Shown here in pieces: positions 8,921 to 17,527 of a DNA stretch of 64,000 nucleotides. The stretch lies in NCBI GenBank assembly GCA_963759125.1, contig CAVWXN010000008.1, positions 310,001 to 374,000 of the forward strand, read 5' to 3'. The stretch's first letter is position 1. Each line of letters opens with the position of its first letter. The notes beneath the pieces are model-generated. The model was not told the origin of the DNA. It did not search any database and saw nothing but the letters and a program-made list of their open reading frames with translations. Source of the DNA: JABDQA01 sp963759125 (lineage in GTDB: Bacteria; Desulfobacterota; Desulfobulbia; Desulfobulbales; Desulfocapsaceae). Both the position numbers and the translations under genes were made by a program.

Positions 8921-10027
8921 TCAGTCAAGGCGGCCGCAATACCAGTCATAAGTGTTCTTGAGCCCTGAGCGCAGCGAGAAGTTCGGCTGCCACCCCCGGC
9001 TCTCCAGTCTCGATACGTCCAGCAGCTTCCGGGGTGTACCATCCGGCTGATCGGCATCGTAGCGAATCTCGCCCGGAAACCCGACAACCTCCTGTATCAA
9101 CGCGGCCACTTCACCGATGGTACAGTCTTTCCCGGTTCCGACGTTCAGAAAAGAAGGTGCGCTGTGGGAGGATTCAGCATCCTCGGAGTGTAAACTTTCA
9201 GCATATGCCTCCGCACTCATCTTCATGACCTCGTAACAACCGGCAGCCATATCATCCACATGGAGAAACTCCCTCCGCCCCGTGCCGCTGCCCCAGAGCT
9301 GCACATAGGGTTGGCTGCGCAGTACCTTCCCGTCGGCTTCAAACAGGGCGCTTCGAACGGAATCGGTGAGAGGGCCGTAAATCTTCTGATCGTGAGCGAT
9401 CCCTTCTAGATCACCCTGAGATGCCAGTTTAGCCAGATGGCATTTACGGATAATTGCCGGTATCACATGGGAATTTTCAAGGTGATAGTTGTCTCCCGGA
9501 CCGTAAAGATTGGTGGGCATGACAGCTCGGTACCCCGTACCGTACTGGCGGTTGTAGGAATCGCACATCTTGATGCCGGCGATTTTGGCGATCGCATAGG
9601 GTTCATTGGTTGGCTCGAGCACACCGCTCAGCAAATATTGCTCTTTCATCGGCTGGGCAGAAAATTTAGGGTAAATACAAGAACTTCCGAGAAAGAGCAG
9701 ATTGTTGACGCCCGCAGAAAAGGCTTCGTGTATGACGTTGGCCTGGATCATCAGGTTCTGGTAGATAAATTCACCGGGATAACTATTGTTGGCGTGGATA
9801 CCTCCCACTCTGGCCGCAGCGAGCACCACATAGTCGATTTTTTCCGTACTGAAAAAAGTGCGCACTGCCGCCTGGTCTCTTAAGTCCAACTCTGCCGAGG
9901 TCCTGAAAAGCAGGTTTTTGTAACCTTCCTGCCTCAGAAGGCGAACCATCGCCGAGCCGACCATGCCCCGATGTCCGGCTATATATATCACATCTGTTTT
10001 TTTGAGCGAAAAACCGTCAGAAGACAT
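8921..10027 (-). CDS. fcl: GDP-L-fucose synthase
   Basis: This enzyme epimerises and reduces GDP-4-keto-6-deoxymannose to GDP-L-fucose with NADPH. It shows the Rossmann motif GHRGMVGSAMV, the SDR Ser region GSSCIYPKFSAQPMKE and the YxxxK pair in NEPYAIAKIAG. The start at 10027 (MSSDGFSLKK) is chosen because it leaves a 13-base gap after gmd; a start at 10090 would overlap gmd by about 50 bases. A short insertion with SAEAYAESLHSEDAESSHSAPS near the C-terminus is not typical of the family and looks like a linker. It forms an operon with gmd upstream and the sulfurylase/APS kinase fusion downstream. Confidence 0.93.
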   Translation of the reverse strand: MSSDGFSLKKTDVIYIAGHRGMVGSAMVRLLRQEGYKNLLFRTSAELDLRDQAAVRTFFSTEKIDYVVLAAARVGGIHANNSYPGEFIYQNLMIQANVIHEAFSAGVNNLLFLGSSCIYPKFSAQPMKEQYLLSGVLEPTNEPYAIAKIAGIKMCDSYNRQYGTGYRAVMPTNLYGPGDNYHLENSHVIPAIIRKCHLAKLASQGDLEGIAHDQKIYGPLTDSVRSALFEADGKVLRSQPYVQLWGSGTGRREFLHVDDMAAGCYEVMKMSAEAYAESLHSEDAESSHSAPSFLNVGTGKDCTIGEVAALIQEVVGFPGEIRYDADQPDGTPRKLLDVSRLESRGWQPNFSLRSGLKNTYDWYCGRLD

Positions 10028-10040
10028 GTAAACGAATCCA

Positions 10041-11168
10041 TTATTCGTGGTAGTTATAGGTGTGATACCCCTCGTTCTGGCAGAGCGCATCTTTCTTGGC
10101 TTCCTCGAGGTCCGAGCGCACCATCTCGGCTACCAGTTCAGGGAACGACGTTGACGGGGTCCAGCCCAGCTTTCGCTTTGCTTTGGCCGGATCTCCCAGC
10201 AGGGTCTCGACCTCGGTGGGCCGGAAGTAGCGGGGATCGACACGCACCACAGTCTTGCCTGGCTTGAGCTTTAGATCAGCCAACTTCGAGACCGTTTTCT
10301 CGACCACCCCGATTTCCTCAATGCCGCTGCCGTGCCAGGACAAAGTGATGCCCAGTTCAGCCGCAGCGCTGTCGACGAATGAACGCACCGAGTGCTGCTC
10401 TCCGGTTGCTATGACAAAGTCTTCCGGGTGTTCCTGCTGAAGCATCAGCCATTGCATTTCGATATAATCGCGGGCATGGCCCCAGTCACGAAGGGCATTG
10501 AGATTACCGAGGTGGAGGCAATCCTGGAGGCCAAGGGCAATTCTGGCCATGGCCCGGGTGATCTTTCTGGTCACAAAAGTCTCGCCTCTTCTCGGAGACT
10601 CGTGATTGAAAAGGATGCCGTTGCAGGCGTAGATGTTGTAAGCCTCACGATAATTGACCACAATCCAGTACGAGTACATTTTGGCAACCGCATAGGGAGA
10701 GCGGGGATAAAATGGCGTTTTCTCGGTCTGGGGAGTCTCCTGGACCAGGCCGTACAGTTCAGAAGTGGAGGCCTGATAGAATCTGGTGCTGTCGGCGAGT
10801 CCCAAAATCCGAATTGCCTCGAGCAGTCTCAACGTCCCAAGCGCGTCTGAGTTGGCAGTGTATTCGGGTTCTTCGAAGGAGACGGCGACATGCGACTGGG
10901 CGGCCAGGTTGTAAATTTCAGCGGGCCTCACCTTCTCGATTATGTGAATCAGGCTTGAAGAATCTGTCAGATCGCCGTGATGAAGGATAAAATTACGATG
11001 CGTTTCGTGCGGTCCCTGGTAAATATGATCAATTCGATCGGTGTTGAAAAGGGAGGTGCGTCGTTTGATGCCGTGGACTTCGTAGCCTTTATCGAGCAGA
11101 AACTCTGCCAGGTAGGAGCCGTCCTGCCCGGTGATGCCGGTGATCAGCGCTTTTTTTTTCATTTTCAA
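10041..11168 (-). CDS. gmd: GDP-mannose 4,6-dehydratase
   Basis: This enzyme converts GDP-D-mannose to GDP-4-keto-6-deoxy-D-mannose, the first step to GDP-L-fucose and other deoxyhexoses. The 375-residue protein has GITGQDGSYLAEFLLDKGY at the NAD(P) site, STSELYG with the catalytic Thr/Glu region and SPYAVAKMYSYW with the YxxxK pair. It is the first gene of a three-gene minus-strand operon (gmd, fcl, sulfurylase/APS kinase). The 136 bases upstream, between it and leuA, hold possible -10-like sequences but no clear promoter. Confidence 0.95.
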   Translation of the reverse strand: MKMKKKALITGITGQDGSYLAEFLLDKGYEVHGIKRRTSLFNTDRIDHIYQGPHETHRNFILHHGDLTDSSSLIHIIEKVRPAEIYNLAAQSHVAVSFEEPEYTANSDALGTLRLLEAIRILGLADSTRFYQASTSELYGLVQETPQTEKTPFYPRSPYAVAKMYSYWIVVNYREAYNIYACNGILFNHESPRRGETFVTRKITRAMARIALGLQDCLHLGNLNALRDWGHARDYIEMQWLMLQQEHPEDFVIATGEQHSVRSFVDSAAAELGITLSWHGSGIEEIGVVEKTVSKLADLKLKPGKTVVRVDPRYFRPTEVETLLGDPAKAKRKLGWTPSTSFPELVAEMVRSDLEEAKKDALCQNEGYHTYNYHE

Positions 11169-11304
11169 CTATGTCCTTTGGTGAGGCGGAAATTGCGACC
11201 CTCACGTGGCCGCTAACTAACCATATTTTTAATCAGTTTAGCAAATGTAATCTTCGATATTCAAACCTTGACTGTCCAGAACCTTTGTCCGCCTCCTGAA
11301 AATT

Positions 11305-12987
11305 TTACTCTGAAGCTCTGTTGAGACCGGAAAGTAAGGCTTTGACCGAAGCGATAATTATATCTGTGTCGATACCTGCCCCCCAGTATCGTCTGCCATC
11401 CGCTCGCTCGATCTCTATATAGGCGATCGCCTTGGCATGGGAGCCGGTATTGATCGCATGTTCGTGGTAACTGAGCAGAGTCCAGTCGCCGGTTATCTGG
11501 GTTTTCAGGGCAGTGGAAAACGCATCGAGCGGACCGTTTCCGGAAGCCCTGATTTCCCGCTCCACACCCTCGACTTCGATCGTTGCCTCGACTTCGGCAA
11601 AAGACCGCCGCTCCTGCTTGTCGCTGTGACGCTTCATCACGTGAAAGGAGTGCAGGTCGAATGGTGCATGAATATTTATATAGGTGTGCTCAAATTCTTG
11701 GTAGATTTCCTCCGGCTTGAGTTCCCGGCCCGTCCGGTCAGACAACTGCTGGATTACCGCGCCGAAGTCGGGATGCATTTCCTTGGGCAGTTTGATGCCG
11801 AACTCATGATCCATGATATACGCCACGCCGCCTTTGCCGGACTGTGAGTTGATTCTGATGATCGATTCATAGGTTCTGCCCACGTCGTTCGGATCGATCG
11901 GCAGATAGGGGACGGCCCACTGGCGTGAGTCGGCAAGCTCATAGTGGCTCATCCCCTTGTTGATGGCATCCTGATGAGATCCTGAAAAGGCTGTGTAGAC
12001 CAGTTCCCCGGCATAGGGATGACGAATGTGCACCGGAATTCTGTTGACTCTTTCATAGACGTCTATCAGGTGGTTTATATCGTGGATGTCGAGCTCCGGA
12101 TCGACACCCTGGGTAAACATATTCAGTGCCAGGGTCACCAGGTCCACATTGCCTGTCCTCTCACCGTTGCCGAACAGGGTGCCCTCAACCCGGTCAGCAC
12201 CGGCCATCAGGGCAAGCTCGGTGGCAGCTACGGCACTGCCCCGATCATTGTGGGTGTGTACGCTGATAATCGCTGACTGTCGATTCTTCATGTGCGAGCA
12301 GAACCATTCGATCTGGTCGGCGAAGATATTGGGCGTGGTGAGTTCGACTGTGGCCGGCAGATTGATTATCACTGGATTTTCAACTTCCGGCTGCCAGACA
12401 TCCATTACTGCTTCGCAGATTTCGAGGGCAAATTCCAGTTCGGTACCGGTAAAACTCTCAGGTGAATACTGATACCTGAAGCTGGTACCCGGATACTTCT
12501 TTGCCTCCTCAATCACCAGTTGGGCACCGTGCACGGCAAGGTCGACAATTTCCCCTCTACTCATGTTGAAAACCACATCACGCTGCAGCGTCGAAGTGGA
12601 ATTGTAAAGGTGGATAATTGCCTGCTTGGCGCCTGTTACAGATTCAAAGGTTTTCTTGATCAAATGCTCCCGGGCCTGGGTGAGCACCTGGATTGAGACA
12701 TCGGCAGGAATCAACCCGTCCTCGATCAACAGTCTGGTAAACTCGAACTCTACCTGAGAAGCCGAGGGAAAACCGACCTCGATCTCCTTGAAACCGATAT
12801 CCAGCAGCAACTGCCACATCTCCAGCTTTTTGGCCAGGCTCATTGGCTGAATCAAGGCCTGGTTGCCATCCCGCAGATCGACGCTGCACCAGGCGGGGGC
12901 CCGATCGATTACTTTATCCGGCCATGTTCTTTCAACCAGTCCTATTGGCGGATAGGAACGATATTTGCCGACTAATTCCGTTTTCAT
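11305..12987 (-). CDS. leuA: 2-isopropylmalate synthase
   Basis: This enzyme condenses acetyl-CoA and 2-oxoisovalerate, the first committed step of leucine synthesis. The protein is about 560 residues from the ATG at 12987, which has GGGAGA upstream; an open frame extends further back into the leader. It shows SVDLRDGNQALIQPM (DRDG-like catalytic start), SVHTHNDRGSAVAATELALMAGADRVEGTLFGNGERTGN-type HxH and GNGERxGN motifs (11 residues of which are HTHNDRGSAVA), and a C-terminal LeuA dimer/leucine-binding regulatory domain. The length fits the longer LeuA type seen in actinobacteria and some proteobacteria. Expression is likely controlled by the attenuator upstream, and activity by leucine feedback. 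Confidence 0.95.
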   Translation of the reverse strand: MKTELVGKYRSYPPIGLVERTWPDKVIDRAPAWCSVDLRDGNQALIQPMSLAKKLEMWQLLLDIGFKEIEVGFPSASQVEFEFTRLLIEDGLIPADVSIQVLTQAREHLIKKTFESVTGAKQAIIHLYNSTSTLQRDVVFNMSRGEIVDLAVHGAQLVIEEAKKYPGTSFRYQYSPESFTGTELEFALEICEAVMDVWQPEVENPVIINLPATVELTTPNIFADQIEWFCSHMKNRQSAIISVHTHNDRGSAVAATELALMAGADRVEGTLFGNGERTGNVDLVTLALNMFTQGVDPELDIHDINHLIDVYERVNRIPVHIRHPYAGELVYTAFSGSHQDAINKGMSHYELADSRQWAVPYLPIDPNDVGRTYESIIRINSQSGKGGVAYIMDHEFGIKLPKEMHPDFGAVIQQLSDRTGRELKPEEIYQEFEHTYINIHAPFDLHSFHVMKRHSDKQERRSFAEVEATIEVEGVEREIRASGNGPLDAFSTALKTQITGDWTLLSYHEHAINTGSHAKAIAYIEIERADGRRYWGAGIDTDIIIASVKALLSGLNRASE

Positions 12988-13030
12988 CTCATTCTCCCAT
13001 TTGTTGGTAATTACTACCCTTTCCAACCAT

Positions 13031-13063
13031 AAAAAAAGGCCGCGGTCTCTGCAACCGCGGCCT
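13031..13063 (-). terminator. Intrinsic terminator acting as leuA attenuator
   Basis: On the minus strand a ten-base-pair stem (GGCCGCGGT / ACCGCGGCC plus one A-T pair) with a seven-base loop is followed directly by seven T residues, and all of this lies between the leader peptide and leuA. The 5' arm plus loop (13048-13060) can pair instead with an upstream segment inside the leader peptide gene (13109-13118): TCTGC with GCAGA and CGCGG with CCGCG, giving an antiterminator. This is the arrangement of a ribosome-mediated attenuator. Confidence 0.85.
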
Positions 13064-13088
13064 ATCGTCAATCATGGTTCTGCAAACG

Positions 13089-13172
13089 TCACATATCCAC
13101 AACCCCTTCCGCGGCAGATGGTCTGGCTAGCAATAGTAGAGACAGTAGGTGGATTGGTAACGGTATCTGCAT
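13089..13172 (-). CDS. leuL: leu leader peptide (attenuation)
   Basis: This is a 27-residue open frame on the leuA strand with seven leucine codons, six of them at residues 9-15 (LLSLLLL, codons CTA CTG TCT CTA CTA TTG CTA); CTA is otherwise little used in the neighbouring genes as read by eye. The start has no strong ribosome-binding site. The segment able to form the antiterminator covers codons 19-21, just after the leucine run. A ribosome stalled for leucyl-tRNA would leave it free, while one reaching the stop codon would cover it and allow the terminator to form. The position, composition and pairing together support a leu attenuation leader. Confidence 0.8.
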   Translation of the reverse strand: MQIPLPIHLLSLLLLARPSAAEGVVDM

Positions 13173-13218
13173 GGTTAATGAATGCGTAAACTTTCTGGTA
13201 TCATTTTGATTTCACGCT

Positions 13219-13248
13219 ACAATAATCCCGCTTCTCAGACATTGTCAA
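13219..13248 (-). promoter_or_regulatory. Promoter of the leu leader and leuA
   Basis: On the minus strand TTGACA (13243-13248) and TATTGT (13219-13224) are 18 bases apart, a good sigma70-type pair. The predicted start near 13212 leaves about 40 bases before the leader peptide start codon, as expected for an attenuator transcript. Confidence 0.6.
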
Positions 13249-13331
13249 CCCCTTTTACCGACTTTTCCGCTGTCATGGAAAGTCGCTGGCCCATTATCGA
13301 CAGCTGAATCGGCTGCAAATAGTATTGTTTA

Positions 13332-13360
13332 TTGACATCTAATTGCTGTGTCTCTATACT
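13332..13360 (+). promoter_or_regulatory. Strong sigma70 promoter of ilvB
   Basis: A consensus -35 box TTGACA (13332-13337) is 17 bases from TATACT (13355-13360), close to the ideal sigma70 promoter. The start point would be near 13367, about 68 bases before ilvB. It is back to back with the leuA leader promoter, about 85 bases away. Confidence 0.75.
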
Positions 13361-13381
13361 GTCAGGCTCGATTAAATTACT

Positions 13382-13398
13382 GGATTACCCGGTAATCC
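13382..13398. promoter_or_regulatory. Palindrome downstream of the ilvB promoter (candidate operator)
   Basis: The perfect inverted repeat GGATTACCCGGTAATCC has eight-base arms around one central base. It begins about 15 bases after the predicted transcription start and ends 36 bases before ilvB. It could bind a dimeric repressor or form a small RNA hairpin; nothing in the window names the protein. Confidence 0.4.
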
Positions 13399-13434
13399 TG
13401 CATCTGAGATGTATATCAACACAGAGGATCAACC

Positions 13435-15138
13435 ATGTCGCAGATTAGCGGTGCCCAAGCAATCGTCAAATGTCTCCTCGAGGAAAATGTAGATACAATT
13501 TTCGGTTACCCGGGCGGGGCTGTCATCGATCTCTACGACGAACTGAACAATTGTCCCGAACTCACCCATGTGCTGGTACGCCATGAGCAGGCCGCCGTCC
13601 ATGCGGCCGACGGCTACGCCAGGGTTACAGGCGAAGTAGGTGTTGCCCTGCTTACTTCTGGGCCCGGAGCAACCAACGGCGTAACCGGTATCGCCACCGC
13701 TTATATGGACTCTATCCCCATCGTCATCCTCACCGGTCAGGTGCCGACCCCACTGATCGGCAACGATGCCTTTCAGGAAGTCGATATCGTCGGTATCACC
13801 CGGCCCTGCACCAAACATAATTACCTGGTCAACAGCAAGGACGAGTTGGTGGAGGTCATGCGCGAGGCTTTCCATGTTGCCCGCACCGGACGACCTGGTC
13901 CCGTGCTCGTGGATCTGCCCAAAGACATTATCAGGGACGGGATCGACTTTGAGGACAGAAAACCGATAAGGATGCAAAGTTATCAGCCCAATTACGAACC
14001 CCACATGGGGCAGGTCGAAAAAGCCTGCCGACTGATCATGGAAGCCAGAAAACCGGTGCTCTATGCCGGCGGCGGTGTGATTTTGTCCAATGGGGCGACC
14101 GAGCTTACCGAACTGGCGACCAAATTAAACATTCCGGTTACCATGACCTTAATGGGGCTCGGAGCTTTTCCAGGGCATCATGAGCTTTCCATGGGTATGC
14201 TTGGTATGCACGGCACCTACACGGCCAACATGGCTGTGGCCGAGAGTGACCTGCTCATTTCCGTGGGAGCCAGGTTCGATGATCGGGTCACCGGCAAACT
14301 GGATACCTTTGCCACCAATGCGAAAATTATCCACATCGATATAGATCCAACCTCCATCAGCAAAAATGTCAAGGTGGACGTGCCCATCGTTGCCGACTGC
14401 AAAAAATCACTCACGGCTATCAACAACTGGTTCAACAATCAGCAAGATATTTCCGTGGAGGCGGAAAAAGCAAAGCACCAGGACTGGTTCAATAAGATAA
14501 CGAACTGGCAGGAACTGCACCCGCTTGGCTATCAGGAAGAGGGAGAGCAGATAAAGCCGCAGTACGTTGTCGAAATGCTGGACAAGCTTACCAAAGGTGA
14601 GGCCATAGTCGCCACTGAAGTCGGACAGCACCAGATGTGGGCGGCTCAGTTCTATCGCTTCAGTGATCCGCGCCGATTCCTGACCTCAGGCGGGCTGGGT
14701 ACCATGGGTTACGGGTTTCCGGCTGCCATAGGAGCGAAACTTGCCCGGCCCGACAAAGTCTGTATCGATATCGCTGGGGATGGTTCGATCCAGATGAATA
14801 TCCAGGAACTGGCTACGGCACGGCAATATAATACCCCCGTTAAAATCGCCATTCTCAACAATCAGTTCCTCGGCATGGTAAGGCAGTGGCAAGAACTATT
14901 TTATGACAAGCGCTACGCCTCCACCGTCATGGACATCGCTCCCGATTTCGTCAAACTCGCCGAGGCCTATGGTGCCGTCGGGCTGCGGGCGACCAAGAAA
15001 AGTGAAGTCGAGGATGTCATTAAAGAGGCCCTGGCGGTTGACAACACGGTCCTGATGGATTTCAAGATCTCCCGCGAGGAGGGTGTCTTTCCAATGGTTC
15101 CAGCCGGCAAATCGAACACAGAGATGCTGCTGGTTTGA
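13435..15138 (+). CDS. ilvB: Acetolactate synthase, large (catalytic) subunit
   Basis: This thiamine-diphosphate enzyme makes acetolactate or acetohydroxybutyrate, the shared first step of valine, leucine and isoleucine synthesis. The 567-residue protein has the N-terminal TPP-binding Glu region (IFGYPGGAVIDLYDEL ... VRHEQAAVHAADGYAR), the central FAD-type domain (MLGMHGTYTANMAV, DDRVTGKLDTFA) and the C-terminal GDGSIQMNIQELATA motif for Mg-TPP. Its start has AGAGGA upstream. The small regulatory subunit (ilvN) is not next to it; the following gene is psd. The divergent pairing with leuA places branched-chain synthesis under neighbouring promoters. Confidence 0.95.
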   Translation: MSQISGAQAIVKCLLEENVDTIFGYPGGAVIDLYDELNNCPELTHVLVRHEQAAVHAADGYARVTGEVGVALLTSGPGATNGVTGIATAYMDSIPIVILTGQVPTPLIGNDAFQEVDIVGITRPCTKHNYLVNSKDELVEVMREAFHVARTGRPGPVLVDLPKDIIRDGIDFEDRKPIRMQSYQPNYEPHMGQVEKACRLIMEARKPVLYAGGGVILSNGATELTELATKLNIPVTMTLMGLGAFPGHHELSMGMLGMHGTYTANMAVAESDLLISVGARFDDRVTGKLDTFATNAKIIHIDIDPTSISKNVKVDVPIVADCKKSLTAINNWFNNQQDISVEAEKAKHQDWFNKITNWQELHPLGYQEEGEQIKPQYVVEMLDKLTKGEAIVATEVGQHQMWAAQFYRFSDPRRFLTSGGLGTMGYGFPAAIGAKLARPDKVCIDIAGDGSIQMNIQELATARQYNTPVKIAILNNQFLGMVRQWQELFYDKRYASTVMDIAPDFVKLAEAYGAVGLRATKKSEVEDVIKEALAVDNTVLMDFKISREEGVFPMVPAGKSNTEMLLV

Positions 15139-15241
15139 GGCGAAGTTCAATCGACATCCTGCGCCCCATCGGCATCCAGGAAATAGTCCGGACCGGCAAA
15201 ATTGCCAGCGCTCGAGGTCGGACATCTACAAAAGGTATTAC

Positions 15242-15886
15242 ATGAAAAAAGAGAGAATTCCCATTGCTGCTGAAGGTTACCCGTTTATTGGCTACAGCGC
15301 CCTGCTGACCATTCTCAGCGGGCTGCTTGGCTTCCCACTCATTACGCTCATTCTGCTCATAACGACCACCTTCATTTTAATGTTCTTCAGGGATCCGGAA
15401 AGAACAACACCGGAGATCGACCGGGGAGTGCTTTCCCCTGCCGATGGCAGAATAATTTTTGTGGAGACCACCAGAGACGAACGCTTTGCCGATGAAGATG
15501 TTCTCAAGATCTCCATTTTCATGAATGTCTTCAACGTCCATGTGAACCGCATCCCATTTTCGGGTACGGTGAGTAAAGTGCGCCATGTGCCAGGTTCCTT
15601 TCTGGCAGCCGACAGCGAGAAAGCGCACTTGAACAACGAGTATTGTGCGGTGACAATCATTACCGACAATGACAGAGAGCTCACCATGGTGCAGATCGCC
15701 GGGCTGATCGCCAGAAGAATCATCTGCCGACTGGAAACCGGAGACACGATTAAATGCGGTGAGCGCTACGGTCTGATACGGTTTGGTTCCCGGGTTGACC
15801 TCTACCTGCCGCGCCAGTCAAATCCTGCGGTCAAGGTTGGGGATAAAGTGGTCGCCGGAGAGAGCCTGCTGGCGTATCTCGGCTAA
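15242..15886 (+). CDS. psd: Phosphatidylserine decarboxylase proenzyme
   Basis: This membrane enzyme makes phosphatidylethanolamine from phosphatidylserine. The 214-residue protein is of the short archaeal/bacterial type: a hydrophobic N-terminus (YSALLTILSGLLGFPLITLILLI), LSPADGRI, FMNVFNVHVNRIPFSG and LIRFGSRVDLYLP, where self-cleavage at Gly-Ser creates the pyruvoyl group. The ATG at 15242 gives the family start; an open frame runs back into ilvB but is unrelated. No pssA gene follows, although the two are often paired. Confidence 0.93.
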   Translation: MKKERIPIAAEGYPFIGYSALLTILSGLLGFPLITLILLITTTFILMFFRDPERTTPEIDRGVLSPADGRIIFVETTRDERFADEDVLKISIFMNVFNVHVNRIPFSGTVSKVRHVPGSFLAADSEKAHLNNEYCAVTIITDNDRELTMVQIAGLIARRIICRLETGDTIKCGERYGLIRFGSRVDLYLPRQSNPAVKVGDKVVAGESLLAYLG

Positions 15887-16001
15887 TCTCTTCCTGGAGT
15901 TGGATTCCATGGACTGCGCCCGACCAAGAATCCTGGTCTCTTTTGATATTTTTTATTTCCAGGCTTCGACTTATTTTCCCGGCCTGATAGTTGGCTAACT
16001 C

Positions 16002-16577
16002 ATGCGGATCATCAGCGGCTCGGCAAAAGGTCGTAAACTCTTTTCTCCCCTATCCCGCAGTCAAGAAATTCGTCCCACCTCTGATCGTGCCAGAGAGGCC
16101 CTGTTCAATATCATCGGAACCCGGATTCTCGATTGTTGTGTGCTGGATCTTTTTGCGGGAACCGGTGCATTTGGCTGCGAAGCATTGAGCAGAGGTGCCG
16201 CCAGAGTTTATTTTATCGATCACTCCAATGTTTCTCTCGACCTTATTCAAAAAAATATTTCCCTTGTTCCTGGCGGCACGGAGAAATCAGGCGTGATAAA
16301 AACCGACCTCGATAGAGGATTCAGCCAGACCTGCCGGTCCCGTTTCGAAAGCTGCAGGTTTGATCTGGTCTTTGCTGATCCGCCCTACCTCACAAAGCTA
16401 TCAACCAAAATTTTATCAGCTCTTGACAATTGTTCTGTGCTTTCAGCCGATCCACTGATAATAATAGAGGAGCGGAAGAATTTTACTCCACCCGAACATT
16501 TAGAGAAGCTTCATCTCAAGGACAGCAGGAACTATGGAGAGAGTTCCTTTTACTTTTACGGCTATGCAGCCTCATAA
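16002..16577 (+). CDS. rsmD: 16S rRNA (guanine966-N2)-methyltransferase
   Basis: This enzyme methylates G966 of 16S rRNA. The 191-residue protein has the RsmD start MRIISGSAKGR, RPTSDRAREALFNII, the SAM-binding motif VLDLFAGTGAFGCEALSRGA and the amino-methylase motif ADPPY. It lies 20 bases before coaD, a pairing found in many bacteria, and was probably co-transcribed with it. Confidence 0.93.
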   Translation: MRIISGSAKGRKLFSPLSRSQEIRPTSDRAREALFNIIGTRILDCCVLDLFAGTGAFGCEALSRGAARVYFIDHSNVSLDLIQKNISLVPGGTEKSGVIKTDLDRGFSQTCRSRFESCRFDLVFADPPYLTKLSTKILSALDNCSVLSADPLIIIEERKNFTPPEHLEKLHLKDSRNYGESSFYFYGYAAS

Positions 16578-16597
16578 CCATAGAACAGGGTTAACCC

Positions 16598-17095
16598 ATG
16601 AGTTCAAAACCAAACGGTGAATCAATCGCCATTTATCCAGGCACCTTCGACCCCATCACCAACGGCCACCTTGATTTGATAAATCGCGGCCTCTGTCTAT
16701 TCGACAAGGTAATCGTCACCATCGCCATCAATCCGGGTAAAGAACCTCTCTTCTCCCTGGAGGAAAGAAAGCAGATGATTCTCGATTGCTATACCGAGGA
16801 GGATCGCGTCGAAGTCGACACGGTATCGGGGTTGCTGGTCGAGTATGCAGCCCTGAGAAATGCCAGGGCTATCATCAGGGGACTGCGCGCAGTGTCCGAT
16901 TTTGACTATGAATTTCAGCTGGCCCTGATGAATCGAAAGCTCGAACGCTCGGTGGAATCGGTCTTCTTAATGCCCGGTTTTCGATGGATATTCATCAGTT
17001 CCTCGATCGTGAAAGATGCGGCCAGTCACGGCGGCAACGTAGGGGGGCTTGTACCTGAACACGTCGAGAAAATGCTCATCGCTAAATATCGGTAG
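16598..17095 (+). CDS. coaD: Phosphopantetheine adenylyltransferase
   Basis: This enzyme makes dephospho-CoA from phosphopantetheine and ATP, the fourth step of CoA synthesis. The 165-residue protein has YPGTFDPITNGHLDLI with the T/HxGH nucleotidyl-transfer motif, RGLRAVSDFDYEFQLALMN and the ISSSIVKDAA motif. It directly follows rsmD and precedes the Rieske gene by 22 bases. Confidence 0.96.
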   Translation: MSSKPNGESIAIYPGTFDPITNGHLDLINRGLCLFDKVIVTIAINPGKEPLFSLEERKQMILDCYTEEDRVEVDTVSGLLVEYAALRNARAIIRGLRAVSDFDYEFQLALMNRKLERSVESVFLMPGFRWIFISSSIVKDAASHGGNVGGLVPEHVEKMLIAKYR

Positions 17096-17117
17096 CAGCT
17101 TGCCCAGTCCAACCACA

Positions 17118-17525
17118 ATGAAGTCCCGCGGTCGACAATCCCCCAGCCCGGTTCGCAGAAAAATGCTTTTCTTCGGGAGTCTGCTGCTTCTCTGGCCGCT
17201 GCTGAAATTTCTTTCCCATAAGGTACCAAGAAAACCACGGATCATTGAAGCTACCGGCACCTTTCAAAACAAATCATTCCTAACCAAGGAGGAGTTTATA
17301 GTCTTTCACGAAGATGAGCAGCTCTGGGCCGTATCCCGGAATTGCACCCATCTCGGATGCCGCCTCAACTACATAGAGAAAAAACAGCATCTGGAATGTC
17401 CCTGTCATCAGAGCAGGTTTTCCACGCGCGGTGACGTATTAAGAGGTCCTGCCGAGAAACCGTTGCCGCGTTACCCGGTAGAGCGAACAGACACGCCAAC
17501 CACCTTCCTGATTACCATTTCCTGA
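17118..17525 (+). CDS. Membrane-anchored Rieske [2Fe-2S] protein
   Basis: The protein of about 135 residues has one N-terminal membrane helix (MLFFGSLLLLWPLLKFL) and then a Rieske fold with both cluster motifs, CTHLGC and CPCHQS, giving two Cys and two His ligands. The paired Cys for the usual disulfide are the last C of the first motif and the first C-x-C position. It should act on the outer face of the cytoplasmic membrane, taking electrons from quinol. The gene ends two bases before the cytochrome b gene, so the two form the core of a small Rieske/cytochrome b complex. The start at 17118 follows coaD; an open frame further upstream is not needed. Confidence 0.88.
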   Translation: MKSRGRQSPSPVRRKMLFFGSLLLLWPLLKFLSHKVPRKPRIIEATGTFQNKSFLTKEEFIVFHEDEQLWAVSRNCTHLGCRLNYIEKKQHLECPCHQSRFSTRGDVLRGPAEKPLPRYPVERTDTPTTFLITIS

Positions 17526-17527
17526 AA

